A stretch of DNA of 64,000 nucleotides from Neorhodopirellula pilleata (GTDB taxonomy: Bacteria > Planctomycetota > Planctomycetia > Pirellulales > Pirellulaceae): contig NZ_SJPM01000001.1 of assembly GCF_007859915.1 (NCBI RefSeq), forward strand, positions 1,519,086 to 1,583,085, given 5' to 3'. Every line of letters starts with the position of its first letter. Within the stretch, counting starts at the first letter, position 1. The notes below the pieces were generated by a model, which saw nothing but the letters and a program-made list of their open reading frames with translations, made no database searches and was not told where the DNA came from. Of the stretch, positions 28,255 through 37,588 are shown one piece after another. Both the position numbers and the translations under genes were made by a program.

Positions 28255-29490
28255 TTACCGGATCGTCACCGAAGACCCTTCTGACAAGATCCCAAAGACA
28301 TCACGCGAATAGTTCCCCGCGATGCTGATGCAACCTTGATCGGTCGGCTTGTCCGCTTGAGGGCTTCCGTGCAAGCTGATTCCTGAACCGAGATCGATCC
28401 ACATCGCACCATAAGGGTTGCGTGGATTGCCCGGCGGCACCGGATTGCCCGAGAGATCGTAATACGTCTTGGCGGAATTCTTTTCTTGGATCGTGTACGT
28501 GCCCGCTCGCGGCACCGGGTCCGTGCCAACTCCGATCGGGAATCGACCAGCATACAAATCACCGAGGAACAACGTTAGTTCTTGATTGCCTAAATCCACG
28601 TCGGCTCGGAAGGGCCCACGAAGAACCTTTAAATCGGTTCCCGGCAACACCGTCACGGGGTCGTCGATACCATTGATGTTGGCCAGCAGTTGCCAAGGCA
28701 CATCGTACTTCTGAGCAATGTCCATCAACGTTTCGCTTCCGCTCACACGGTGCGGTTGTTCGAGCAAATGTTCCGGTGAGTAAATCACTTCGCGAGCCAA
28801 AGGATCCAATCGGATCAAAAGCTCTTCACGCTGATCGCTGGTCAGGTTCGGGGTCTCGTAAAACAAGCTCAACGTCGCCAATGCTTCGCGTCGTCGATCC
28901 GAGGTGTATTGGCGATCGGCCGTTGCGATCGCGTTGGCCAAACCGGCCGCCGCCAAATCGGCTTCACGGGAAGTCTTCGCCGGTACATCCGCCTGCATCG
29001 CGTCGGTCGGATCGGGCAGACTGAAGTTGGAACCGGTCGACGGGTAATCTTGATTCGGATCCGGTCGGATTGAGGACCCCGCCGTCATGCCCACATCTGG
29101 CAAGCGAGCCGCCTGTGCGTCTCTGTTCGGCGAGTTTTGAGGAGCGTCCAGATCGCTCAATTGAAACGAAGCCGCCGAACCGTCGTCCGAGCCGACATCG
29201 GCGAAGGTTTGATCGACCGCACCAAAACTCATCGCATTATTGCCCGAGACTTTCGGATTCATTCCATTTGAATTCGATGCGACCGTTTTCGGCGGTGCCA
29301 GTTCTTCCAACGTGCCCGAATCGATGCCGAAATCGTCGAAATTATCGGGGAAATCATCCAGTCCCGACTCGACCAACATCGACTCAACCCCCTGAGGCAA
29401 GGGATCAGGCGGGGTGGTCATCGAGACGTACGCCCCATAAAGGACGGTCATCAGTAGGACGACGATGGCGGCTGTCTTGAGCGTTTGCAC
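28255..29490 (-). CDS. LysM and L,D-transpeptidase (YkuD) domain protein
   Basis: The protein has 411 residues. A single N-terminal membrane helix (TAAIVVLLMTVLYGAYVSM) is followed by ~190 residues of low-complexity linker, a LysM domain (HRVSGSETLMDIAQKYDVPWQLLANINGID) and a YkuD catalytic domain (DLGNQELTLFLGDLYAGRFPIGVG, ISLHGSPQ, DQGCISIAG with the catalytic Cys). It probably forms or attaches 3-3 crosslinks or proteins at peptidoglycan. I chose GTG 29490, preceded by GGGAGAGA at 7 bases; the longer frame from 29559 is not supported. Confidence 0.9.
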   Translation of the reverse strand: MQTLKTAAIVVLLMTVLYGAYVSMTTPPDPLPQGVESMLVESGLDDFPDNFDDFGIDSGTLEELAPPKTVASNSNGMNPKVSGNNAMSFGAVDQTFADVGSDDGSAASFQLSDLDAPQNSPNRDAQAARLPDVGMTAGSSIRPDPNQDYPSTGSNFSLPDPTDAMQADVPAKTSREADLAAAGLANAIATADRQYTSDRRREALATLSLFYETPNLTSDQREELLIRLDPLAREVIYSPEHLLEQPHRVSGSETLMDIAQKYDVPWQLLANINGIDDPVTVLPGTDLKVLRGPFRADVDLGNQELTLFLGDLYAGRFPIGVGTDPVPRAGTYTIQEKNSAKTYYDLSGNPVPPGNPRNPYGAMWIDLGSGISLHGSPQADKPTDQGCISIAGNYSRDVFGILSEGSSVTIR

Positions 29491-29731
29491 AGCGGTCTCT
29501 CCCTGCCGAATGGTCGTTGGTGAGTCTCCGAGACATCCTGCCTCGGATCGATTTCCCACGAACGGTTGTGCGCGAATATGAATTTTGGGGGTGAACCGAG
29601 TCGATCGTCCACCTCTGTATGAAGGACATAGCGAAATGGTATTGTTGGAGACCAGATCAATTATCCTGGTCCGGTTTCACGTTTCATCATTTTGATGGAA
29701 TTCACCCAGGTTTCCCTCGAATTATTTAGGT

Positions 29732-30697
29732 TTGTCATTGCCCGGTCCTCACCAACTTGTCGATTTCGGTGATGGTCGCAAGTTGGAATCGTTGGCCGGA
29801 CGGTTGGTCGATCGCCCCAGCCCCGCAGCGGAACACGCGACACCCCGCCAACCCAAACTCTGGAAAGATGCCGAAAGTCATTTCGATCTGGCATCGCGGA
29901 CTTGGACCCATCGAACACCGTGGCCGGACGACTTGAGCTTGGAGTTTGTCCCATCGGCTAATCATTTGCCACTCTTGGTGCCGGTCCAACCGACGCCGTT
30001 TGGACACATTGGCATCTTTCCTGAACAAGCCGATAATTGGCGTTGGTTGATTCAGACCGCAGCGACCCAGCCGACTGCGACGAGTTCGCGACGGGCTTCC
30101 TCGCCGCAACATCAAGCCCTGAACTTGTTCGGCTACACCGGCGTTTCAAGTCTCGCGATCGCCCGCTCGGGGATGCATGTCGCCCACGTCGATGCCGCTA
30201 AACCGAACGTCGAAGCGGCCAAACGCCTGGCCGCCGCGAACGACCTGGCCGAAGCACCGATTCGCTATCTCGTCGACGACGCGGTCGCCTTCGTGCAACG
30301 TGAAATCCGACGCGGCAACCGCTATCACACCATCGTGATGGACCCACCCGCCTACGGTCATGGACCCAAGAGCCAACGCGCCCCTCGCCGAAAGGCGACC
30401 GACGAAACCGGAAAACGTCCCGCCAAACAAGCGAAGGCTTGGCGGATCGGTCGCGACCTACCCGACTTGATGCAAAACTGCTTGGACTTGATCACCGGCC
30501 GTTCGTTTCGGCTATTGATCACCGGGCACTCAGCCGAAATGAATCAAGCCGACGTTCTGGAAGTCTTGCAACGCAAGTTATCGCACCGGCGGATCGGTCG
30601 CCTGGACCCTGTTTTCGAAACCGGCCGGATGACTCTGACCGATCCCTCAGGCCGAAAACTGGACGCAGGCTTCTTTGTACGATGTCTGGTTAGCTAA
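29732..30697 (+). CDS. Class I SAM-dependent methyltransferase (RlmI/RlmK-like)
   Basis: The protein has 321 residues. The SAM-binding motif is ALNLFGYTGVSSLAIARSGMHVAHVDAAKPNVEAAKRLAAAN, and the catalytic motif IVMDPPAYGHGP follows, as in rRNA cytosine methyltransferases of the RlmI group. The N-terminal part is divergent and has no obvious PUA domain. The frame begins with TTG 29732 preceded by TTTAGG; no better start is seen. A family-B repeat follows directly after the stop. Confidence 0.85.
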   Translation: MSLPGPHQLVDFGDGRKLESLAGRLVDRPSPAAEHATPRQPKLWKDAESHFDLASRTWTHRTPWPDDLSLEFVPSANHLPLLVPVQPTPFGHIGIFPEQADNWRWLIQTAATQPTATSSRRASSPQHQALNLFGYTGVSSLAIARSGMHVAHVDAAKPNVEAAKRLAAANDLAEAPIRYLVDDAVAFVQREIRRGNRYHTIVMDPPAYGHGPKSQRAPRRKATDETGKRPAKQAKAWRIGRDLPDLMQNCLDLITGRSFRLLITGHSAEMNQADVLEVLQRKLSHRRIGRLDPVFETGRMTLTDPSGRKLDAGFFVRCLVS

Positions 30698-30800
30698 GAA
30701 CCTATCCGAAAAGGGGTCTGACCCTTTGGGGGCGAGTCGTTATTCATTCGTTTGAGGGTATCGCCGGAGAGGGTCAGACCCCTTTTCGGATAGGTTCTAA
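30698..30800 (+). repeat. Family-B palindromic repeat (copy 3)
   Basis: Arms CCTATCCGAAAAGGGGTCTG and CAGACCCCTTTTCGGATAGG close a ~60-base interior containing 'ggcgagtcg' and 'tatcgccggagag'. It starts one base after the methyltransferase stop codon, oriented like the other two copies relative to the upstream gene. Confidence 0.85.
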
Positions 30801-30816
30801 GCATCACGACAACGGC

Positions 30817-31182
30817 TCAAGATCCCGCTTGGCGTTCTCGGCGACGCATCCGATCGATTCGATTGCGATGATGCAACAGAGTTCTAAGCACGTCGAAACT
30901 GGCTAAGACCAGTATCGTCAACAGCACCAGCATCGCGCTCATCCAACACGAGATCCACCACGTTTGATTCTCCGGTGTCGCCCAAGTCGCGGCCAAAATC
31001 ATCAACCCGCACAAGAAGAACAGCGAGTTGACCCGTCGGCGCGAACGAGTCCGCCGCGAAAGGTAATCTTGATCGATGGGATCGTTCAGTTCATCGTTGG
31101 GCCATCCCACCTTCTCGGAATGAAACAGCCAAACGGAGAACCCCATCAGGGTCAACGCGAGGATCAAGCCGCCGGCAAACAT
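30817..31182 (-). CDS. Small two- or three-helix membrane protein
   Basis: The protein has 121 residues. Hydrophobic segments are at ~2-20 (GGLILALTLMGFSVWLF), ~54-70 (SLFFLCGLMILAATWAT) and ~75-97 (ISCWMSAMLVLLTILVLASF), with Arg-rich cytoplasmic stretches (SRRTRSRRR and the C-terminal RNRIDRMRRRERQ). ATG 31182 has GGAG at 7 bases. No family recognised. It follows the M28 peptidase gene (minus) by 34 bases and is probably co-transcribed. Confidence 0.7.
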   Translation of the reverse strand: MFAGGLILALTLMGFSVWLFHSEKVGWPNDELNDPIDQDYLSRRTRSRRRVNSLFFLCGLMILAATWATPENQTWWISCWMSAMLVLLTILVLASFDVLRTLLHHRNRIDRMRRRERQAGS

Positions 31183-31216
31183 CACGCCGCTCCTAAAATG
31201 AATCGAGTCTCAAACA

Positions 31217-32341
31217 CTAGCGGATCTCGGACTGTTCCAAGATCCATTGATGCACCACCCAAGTTACCGCAGCCAAACTCGAACCGCTACAGTTTTCCGG
31301 AATGTCCTGAGTCGTGTGCCAATACTGCGGCGCACGAAACCCCGGTCGGGGATAGTCGAAATCGATCAGGTCTGTCGTCGGAATCCCAGCGATCTGATTC
31401 AACGGTAAATGGTCATCGCGAATCTCCTGCATCCGCGTTCGAGGCACAAACGCCCGCACGCCCAACCGATCCGCCGTCCGCCAAATCGATCGTGTGACGT
31501 CGCGGGCGTATCGCAAGCTATTGCGTTCGTACAGCAACTGCAATTCACGGTCGCCGACCATGTCCAACAAAACACCCGCCCGGTAAGGAACCGAGGGCGG
31601 CGAGATCCGGTACTGCTGGGCAAAGAACGTCGAGCCCAAGAAGAACTCGTCGCGGCTTTCGTCAAAGATGAACTCTTCGGCATCGAACAACACCACGTCG
31701 ACCCCGATGTCCTCGGGCAGAGCCGAGAAGTGATGGCTCATTTCCATCCAAACTGCCGTGCCGCTGGCCCCATCGTTGGCACCGACAAAAACACCGCGTG
31801 GGTCATCGCGATCGCGATCGGGAAACGGGCGGGTATCGTAGTGAGCGCAACCGAGAAACCGGATCGGTCGTTCGGGGAACCAAGAGGCAATCAGGTTCGA
31901 CATTTCAACCGGCTCACCGGTTTCGGGATGCCGAATCGTCTCCGTCTGCAATCGCACGTCCGCGCCGTTGTTTTGAAAAAACTCGACAAGAAACTGTTTC
32001 TGTTGTTCGAACGCGGGTGATGCGGTCGGCCGCGGACCAAACTCGCAGAGTCTTTCGAGATAGCCCATCGCCCGCTCGGCCGAATAAATCGCCGGAATCG
32101 GCCGACTGGTCAGTTCCAACGGCCGCTCCAATCCACGATTGGACGTCTTCCAATAAACCGCCAAGCCGCCCCCGATCCCCATCCCCAACACGAGCAACGG
32201 CCACCACCGCCGCAGCGGCGAAACGGGCCGAACGTTCGCGGTCGAAGCAAAAGACGAAGCGTGTGGATCAACGGACGAGAATTTGTCGGGAGACATCCCC
32301 TGTGAACGCACCCGTCCAGCCTTCGGTTCGGAAACGCTCAT
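31217..32341 (-). CDS. Membrane-anchored M28 peptidase / glutaminyl-peptide cyclotransferase-like
   Basis: The protein has 374 residues. One N-terminal membrane helix (WWPLLVLGMGIGGGLAVYW) is followed by an M28 domain. The metal-site segments are CAHYDTRP, GANDGASGTAVWMEM, VVLFDAEEF, LLDMVGD and QYWHTTQD, the set found in glutaminyl cyclase-like M28 members. It therefore acts as an extracytoplasmic Zn aminopeptidase or cyclotransferase. ATG 32341 was selected from several in-frame Met; the 34 residues upstream are not protein-like. Confidence 0.87.
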   Translation of the reverse strand: MSVSEPKAGRVRSQGMSPDKFSSVDPHASSFASTANVRPVSPLRRWWPLLVLGMGIGGGLAVYWKTSNRGLERPLELTSRPIPAIYSAERAMGYLERLCEFGPRPTASPAFEQQKQFLVEFFQNNGADVRLQTETIRHPETGEPVEMSNLIASWFPERPIRFLGCAHYDTRPFPDRDRDDPRGVFVGANDGASGTAVWMEMSHHFSALPEDIGVDVVLFDAEEFIFDESRDEFFLGSTFFAQQYRISPPSVPYRAGVLLDMVGDRELQLLYERNSLRYARDVTRSIWRTADRLGVRAFVPRTRMQEIRDDHLPLNQIAGIPTTDLIDFDYPRPGFRAPQYWHTTQDIPENCSGSSLAAVTWVVHQWILEQSEIR

Positions 32342-32519
32342 CAGGAAAACCCCATCATCAAGAAAACTCCATGACCCTAAAGTCCGCGACGGCCTTCCAC
32401 GCCCCAACGACAAAGGGCAGAAAACAAGACGACCGAAAAACAATACCCTAGCGAACGAGCCCGGATTCCGGTAGAGTTTGACGTTCGAAAGCGGCCCGGT
32501 ACCCCCGAGTCCTTCGAAT

Positions 32520-32594
32520 CGGGATGTGGCTCAGCCTGGATAGAGCGCTGCACTGGGGGTGCAGAGGTCGCAAGTTCGAATCTTGTCATCCCGA
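32520..32594 (+). tRNA. tRNA-Pro (GGG)
   Basis: A full cloverleaf can be folded: acceptor CGGGATG with CATCCCG and discriminator A94, D-arm GCTC/GAGC, anticodon stem CTGCA/TGCAG around loop CTGGGGG (anticodon GGG), and T-arm GCAAG/CTTGT with TTCGAAT. CCA is not encoded. A tyrosine integrase gene begins 85 bases downstream, so this tRNA is a likely integration target. Confidence 0.95.
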
Positions 32595-32679
32595 CTCGGC
32601 AAAACATTGCTTTTTTTGAATTCTCCTGGATCATGAAAACGTCAAATGCACGTTTCATGCACGAATCAGGAGTGTTCCG

Positions 32680-33711
32680 ATGCCACGGCAGCCAAAGCCC
32701 TTCTTCCGCAAGCAAACTCAGAGCTGGTATTTTTCGACCGGCGGCCAGCAAATTAAGCTCGGCAAAGACAAGGATGCGGCCTTCACCAAGTTCCACCAAA
32801 TGATGGCCGACCCGGCCACGATTGCGACGGACAACACTACCCTCTACCAGCTCAGCCAGACCTATTTGGACTGGGTGAAGACCAACCGCAAGAAGGCCAC
32901 CTACGATCGCAGCCTGCACTACCTGAAGAGCTTCATCGACAAGGTCGGAAAGCAGCTGAAGGTCACCCACCTGAAGCCCTTCCACGTCAATCGTTGGATC
33001 GACAAACCGACCTGGAACTCGACCAGCCGTGCCGACGCGATCGGCGTCGTCCAGCGAAACCTCAACTGGGCCGTCGAACAGGGATACCTAATCCGCAACC
33101 CGATCGCTGGGATGAGAAAGCCGAAAAAGAAACGTCGGGATGTGTTCTACACGCATGAGCAATGGAAAAAGATCCGTGATCATGCGAACGCCCCTTTCGA
33201 CGACCTGCTCGACTTCCTGTACTGCACCGGCTGCCGTCCGTTCGAAGCCCGCACGATCGAGGCCCGCTTCATCCTTGATGACATGGTCATCTTTCCGACC
33301 GACCAATCTAAAGGCGAAATCGAACCCCGCGTGATCTACCTCGTCCCCAAGGCCAAAGCCATACTCGATCGCTTAGCGACAGAGCATCCGACAGGACACG
33401 TCTTCCGCAATTCGCAGGGCCGGTCCTGGACGAAAGACTCGATCAAATGCCGACTTGATCGAATCTCCCAAAAGGTGGGCTTCCACGTGATCGCTTACGG
33501 GGCCAGACATTCCTGGGCCACCCACGCCCTGACTTCAGGCGGCATCGACTCGGTCGCTGCCGCTCACCTGATGGGCCACAAAGATCCCGCAATGGTCGCA
33601 CAAGTCTACAGCCACCTGGCCAAGCAGCCCGAGTTCCTGCGTGCTCAAGCGGCAAAAGCGATCCAGGGTCATGCGTCCGAGCAAGACGATTCATCCAATC
33701 AGCTCACTTAA
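32680..33711 (+). CDS. Tyrosine recombinase / integrase
   Basis: The protein has 343 residues. It has an N-terminal SAM-like core-binding domain (LYQLSQTYLDWVKTNRKKAT) and a C-terminal catalytic domain. Catalytic residues are visible: R186 in TGCRPFEAR, the YGARH box (Y273, R276, H277), H300 in LMGHKDP and nucleophile Y310 in VYSHL. Tyr replaces the usual first His of HxxRH, an accepted variant. ATG 32680 has CAGGAG at 7 bases. It lies 85 bases after tRNA-Pro and would integrate the island there. Confidence 0.93.
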   Translation: MPRQPKPFFRKQTQSWYFSTGGQQIKLGKDKDAAFTKFHQMMADPATIATDNTTLYQLSQTYLDWVKTNRKKATYDRSLHYLKSFIDKVGKQLKVTHLKPFHVNRWIDKPTWNSTSRADAIGVVQRNLNWAVEQGYLIRNPIAGMRKPKKKRRDVFYTHEQWKKIRDHANAPFDDLLDFLYCTGCRPFEARTIEARFILDDMVIFPTDQSKGEIEPRVIYLVPKAKAILDRLATEHPTGHVFRNSQGRSWTKDSIKCRLDRISQKVGFHVIAYGARHSWATHALTSGGIDSVAAAHLMGHKDPAMVAQVYSHLAKQPEFLRAQAAKAIQGHASEQDDSSNQLT

Positions 33712-33841
33712 CCCGCTTGGCTGGGCGTGCAAAAGGAAAATCAGCTCCGGTGTCGGCCGCCGGTGCGCGATAGCCAACTGGCGAAACCCACTGCAGCAAG
33801 ATGAGCTTGTCGGGTTTCGTCGGCTCACGGTGCCTTGCCCT

Positions 33842-34090
33842 ATGCGGACTCTCGCACGCTTGACTGCTTTTGAGTCCTGGAACTTTTTCTTCCTCAATGC
33901 GAAGCTTAATCTGCACGACCTCCCGAAGTGGCAACTTTCCCGGGACTACAAAGCGATCACGCCCGAAGCCACCGACGATGAACTTCGCACGTTCATCGAA
34001 ACCAAAGTCATCCCGCAGTGCGGACTGTGCCCGAGCAAATGCCCCGCCTTCGTCCATCCCGATCCTTTGAAATGGAGTTCACTGCAATGA
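33842..34090 (+). CDS. Small hypothetical protein with CxxCxxxC
   Basis: An 82-residue frame (MRTLARLTAFESWNFFFLNA...) ending in IPQCGLCPSKCPAFVHP, a possible metal site. Composition is plausible but no family is recognised, and a reverse-strand frame covers the same stretch. It lies in the poorly coding 33712-34667 segment after the integrase. Confidence 0.3.
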   Translation: MRTLARLTAFESWNFFFLNAKLNLHDLPKWQLSRDYKAITPEATDDELRTFIETKVIPQCGLCPSKCPAFVHPDPLKWSSLQ

Positions 34091-34181
34091 CCGCACCCGG
34101 CCCCTACCGACCACCGATGCCGCCATACCCGTTTGCCCACCGTTCGATCCGCCCGACAGCGCACCGCACGATGCCCCGGAG

Positions 34182-34643
34182 TTGCCTGACGGTCCTATTA
34201 TCCTGACGCCGCGACCGGAAGAGCCAGTTGTGATCGAATCCCCTTTGCCACATCACATTTGGCCGCGGCTCCCGCCGGACCATCCTTATCACTTGCCGCC
34301 GGGGCACTCTTACCCCGACGACCTCCCGCCCGGTCACCCCGGAAGCGCGTACCCCGGCATGCCCGACTATCCTGTCGTCCATCCCGGCGACTGCGGCGAC
34401 GACTGGCCCAGCTACCCCGGCATCCTCGACGATTGGCCGCCGTCTTACGACGACTACTCAATTAGAAATACGCCAAGCGATCTTCAACGCTGGCTTTTTC
34501 GTGCTTTCGCAATGCATAGAAGAGTTCGTGCTTGGAGTCGGGTTGTCCGGATTGTTTTGGTCCAATGTGCTGGTGGTGTACTACTAATCATGCCGAACTA
34601 CACGGTCGATCTTTGCACTACGGATGTTCCTTTGGTGACGTAG
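34182..34643 (+). CDS. Proline-rich hypothetical protein
   Basis: The frame is open from 34071 to 34643 with no ATG in its first part; TTG 34182 gives 153 residues. The N-terminal half is rich in Pro, His, Asp, Gly and Tyr (PPDHPYHLPPGHSYPDD, PPGHPGSAYPGMPDYP) and the C-terminal part ends in a hydrophobic stretch. It may be a degraded or phage-type structural protein; it stops 24 bases before the efflux operon. Confidence 0.3.
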   Translation: MPDGPIILTPRPEEPVVIESPLPHHIWPRLPPDHPYHLPPGHSYPDDLPPGHPGSAYPGMPDYPVVHPGDCGDDWPSYPGILDDWPPSYDDYSIRNTPSDLQRWLFRAFAMHRRVRAWSRVVRIVLVQCAGGVLLIMPNYTVDLCTTDVPLVT

Positions 34644-34667
34644 GCTTTCAATCAGGAGAAACCACGG

Positions 34668-36197
34668 ATGGTTTCATACGCAACGATAAGACCGGTTTGG
34701 CAAAGCTGCGCGATTGTGCTGTTGGTGACGATCTGCGTCGTCGGTTGCAAATCGCCGCAGCCGTGTTGTGATCCCGGCCTGCCGGCGCGTGAGCTGGCTT
34801 GTCGCACTGGCGTGACGATGCAAAAGACGCCGCCGTGTCAGCAAGTGATTCCGCCGGGCGTGGTTTTGGAAGATGGCCTGAGCGAAGACGAAGCGGTGTT
34901 GATCGCACTGTCGAACAATTCGGCGTTCCAGGCGACGCTCGCTCAGTTGGGCATGGCCCATGGCGATGCGGTACAAGCCAACCTGCTGATGAACCCACAG
35001 TATCTGATTTACTTCCCGACCGGGGCGAAGGAAGGACAATACACGCTGTTTGCGCCGATCGAGTCGTACCTGTTGCGACCGTCTCGGGTGAAGGTCGCCA
35101 ATCGAGAGTACCGACGAATCGGCGAGACGCTCGTGCAGAACGGACTCGATTTGGCTCGCAATGTTCGCATTGCTTATGCGGATCTGGCCGTCGCGACTCA
35201 GCAGGCTCAGCTCGCGCAGGAAGCATTGCAGATTCGCGGCGAAGTGTTTGATGTCACCGAGAAGCGTTTGGAAGATGGCGACATCAGCGAACTCGAAACT
35301 ATTACCGCCAAGGTTGACCGTTTGAATGCGAAAGCGGCGGCCGGCGTGCAGGATCAAACTGTTGCAATTACCGAAGCTCGCTTGGCGACGTTGATCGGGT
35401 TAACTCGGTTGCCAACACCGCTCTTACCGTTGCCGCTGCAATCGCCGACGCTTCGGATGCTGGACGAACAACAACTGATTGACCAAGCTTTCGCTTGCCG
35501 CCCGGATTACAACGCAGCGAAGTGGGCGGTCGCGGCGGCTTCGCAGCGCTCACGTTTATCGCGATGGTTGTTCCTACGGATCGACGGAGTGGTGGACGTA
35601 CGCAGTGATCCTGGCGGACGCACTGGTGGTGGGTTACGGTTTGACATCCCGATCTTCAATCGCAACGAAGGCGGAGTGATCCGAGCGGACTGGGAAGTGA
35701 ATGCCGCGATGCACCAGCGTGATGCGATCGCGGATCAAATCGTGGCCGACGTTCGCACTTCGATTCGCACGTTGCGGCAAGCGTCAGATAACTTGCGAGT
35801 GTTGGAGCAAGAGGTCGCGCCGGCGTTGGTTGAATCGCTGGACATCTCACGAAAAGGTTTTGCCGACGGTGGAACAGACTATTTGTTGGTGTTGCAAACG
35901 ACGACGCAGTATCTCGACGCGAAAGCCCGTATCCTCGATCAGAAAGCAGCCTACTCTCGGGCGCTCGCCGAATTGGAACGAGCGGTAGGATGCCACTTAG
36001 AAGCCGGCCTGGTGGACTACGAAACTTTGATGGAGGTCGTCGACGTGCCGCTTGCGATGCCAAAGGAAGAACCGAATGAGGGAACTGAATCGGACCAGCC
36101 GGATACAAAGCCGGTCGATGCGGCCCCAGAGGACGAAGATGCTGACAAACACACGAAAGATCTAGCGGACTTACTGGAACTTGACGGCAATCACTAG
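34668..36197 (+). CDS. Outer-membrane efflux protein (TolC/CusC-like lipoprotein)
   Basis: The protein has 509 residues with a lipobox (CVVGCKSP). It contains the duplicated helical OEP pattern (DEAVLIALSNNSAFQATLAQLGMAHGDAVQANLLMNP; RNVRIAYADLAVATQQAQLAQEAL; LDISRKGFADGGTDYLLVLQTTTQYLDAKARILDQKAAYSRALAELERAVG). The C-terminus is an acidic, disordered tail (~45 residues). It is the outer-membrane duct of the tripartite pump encoded next. The ribosome site AGGAG lies 9 bases upstream. The gap to the adaptor gene (110 bases) contains a possible operator. Confidence 0.92.
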   Translation: MVSYATIRPVWQSCAIVLLVTICVVGCKSPQPCCDPGLPARELACRTGVTMQKTPPCQQVIPPGVVLEDGLSEDEAVLIALSNNSAFQATLAQLGMAHGDAVQANLLMNPQYLIYFPTGAKEGQYTLFAPIESYLLRPSRVKVANREYRRIGETLVQNGLDLARNVRIAYADLAVATQQAQLAQEALQIRGEVFDVTEKRLEDGDISELETITAKVDRLNAKAAAGVQDQTVAITEARLATLIGLTRLPTPLLPLPLQSPTLRMLDEQQLIDQAFACRPDYNAAKWAVAAASQRSRLSRWLFLRIDGVVDVRSDPGGRTGGGLRFDIPIFNRNEGGVIRADWEVNAAMHQRDAIADQIVADVRTSIRTLRQASDNLRVLEQEVAPALVESLDISRKGFADGGTDYLLVLQTTTQYLDAKARILDQKAAYSRALAELERAVGCHLEAGLVDYETLMEVVDVPLAMPKEEPNEGTESDQPDTKPVDAAPEDEDADKHTKDLADLLELDGNH

Positions 36198-36228
36198 ATT
36201 TGCCCACCTATCGCCCCAGCTTTCGGCA

Positions 36229-36242
36229 ACTAAGCTGTTAGT
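36229..36242. promoter_or_regulatory. Candidate BlaI-type operator
   Basis: A perfect dyad ACTAA-GCTG-TTAGT, 66 bases before the adaptor start. It has the length and spacing of BlaI/MecI operators (ACTAC-N4-GTAGT, from general knowledge), and a BlaI gene is in the same island. Binding is not shown. Confidence 0.35.
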
Positions 36243-36307
36243 AAACACGAAAGCGGCGAGTCCAATCAACGAAAGTTAGCCGCGGCAATCCCGGCAGACT
36301 TTTGTTC

Positions 36308-37588
36308 ATGAAACACTCTCACCGAATTCTCATCTTCGCGACATTCGCGATCAGCGTCGGCCTCTTGCCGGGCTGCCAAAAGGCGGACAAGTCCAAATCC
36401 GAATCGGTCAAACCGGCCAAGGTCGAAAAGTTGCCCGTCGAAACTGACTTGGCAACCATCACGCTGACCGAAGACGCAAACCGGCGGCTCGGCATCACTA
36501 CTGCGGCCGTCGCCGAGCGAGAAGTCATCCGGCGACGGACGCTCGGCGGACAAGCCATCGTGCCGATCGGCAAAACGATTGTCGTATCCTCGCCGCTGGC
36601 CGGCATCGTGACTCGGTCGGGCGACCAAGCGATCCCGCCGCCGGGAACTCGCGTCGCGGTAGGCACTCCGTTGCTTTCGATCAAGCCGCTTCTGTCGGCT
36701 GAACGAGATGTGATGACGCCGGCCGAACAAGTTCAACTTGTGGGCGCACGAGCGAACTTGATGGCCGCACAAACCGTGGCCGCTGGCGACGTGGACCGTG
36801 GCAACGCGGAAGTCGAAGGCGCTCAAATTGCTTTTGACCGTGCATCCAAACTTTTCGCCGACCGAGCCGGTGCGAGGCGAGCCGTCGACGACGCGGAAGC
36901 TCAGTTAAACATCGCCAAATCCAATCTTGCAGCAGCCAAAGAACGCGATAAGCAACTCAAAGAGCTGTTGAAGATGCTGGACGTGCAGTCGCCGGATGGC
37001 GAAGTCACCCCACTGCCGATGACCACACCGATCGGCGGCCTGGTTAATCGTGTCGACATTAGCGAAGGCCAAACGGTGGCCAGCGGTACGGTGCTGTTCG
37101 AGGTCGTCAATCTGGACACGATCTGGATTCGAGTCCCCGTGTTCGTCGACATGCTTGCGGAAATTCAGCAAGACGAACCGGCCAAATTGGTATCGCTCTC
37201 CGGAGACACACTTCCGCACGACGTGATGGCAAACCCCATCGCGGCTCCTCCAACCGCCGACGCGATGTCGTCATCGGCTGATCTGTATTACGAAGTCGAC
37301 AACTCAAAGCTTGCACTGCGTCCTGGTCAACGAATCGGTGTGGAGCTACCGACGTCTAAAAAAGCATCGTCGTTGGTTGTTCCGAACGCCGCGATCTTGT
37401 TTGACATCTATGGCGGCGGTTGGGTTTACGCGATGACGGGCGAGCGCCAGTACACTCGCAATCGCGTCAGCGTTCAGTTCGTCGATGGCGACGAAGCGAT
37501 GTTGGCGGCCGGCCCAGAGGTCGGAACGAAAGTGGTCGTCGACGGTGCCGCGGAATTGTTTGGCACCGAGTTCGGGGCTGGCAAATGA
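36308..37588 (+). CDS. RND efflux periplasmic adaptor (CusB/CzcB-like)
   Basis: The protein has 426 residues with a lipobox-like LLPGCQK. It has the split lipoyl/barrel pattern ([28 protein letters not shown] and the later [32 protein letters not shown]), a coiled hairpin between them ([14 protein letters not shown]... [29 protein letters not shown]), and beta-barrel and membrane-proximal domains at the end. No His/Met-rich metal site is obvious at the N-terminus. The stop overlaps the pump's start by 4 bases. Confidence 0.9.
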   Translation: MKHSHRILIFATFAISVGLLPGCQKADKSKSESVKPAKVEKLPVETDLATITLTEDANRRLGITTAAVAEREVIRRRTLGGQAIVPIGKTIVVSSPLAGIVTRSGDQAIPPPGTRVAVGTPLLSIKPLLSAERDVMTPAEQVQLVGARANLMAAQTVAAGDVDRGNAEVEGAQIAFDRASKLFADRAGARRAVDDAEAQLNIAKSNLAAAKERDKQLKELLKMLDVQSPDGEVTPLPMTTPIGGLVNRVDISEGQTVASGTVLFEVVNLDTIWIRVPVFVDMLAEIQQDEPAKLVSLSGDTLPHDVMANPIAAPPTADAMSSSADLYYEVDNSKLALRPGQRIGVELPTSKKASSLVVPNAAILFDIYGGGWVYAMTGERQYTRNRVSVQFVDGDEAMLAAGPEVGTKVVVDGAAELFGTEFGAGK

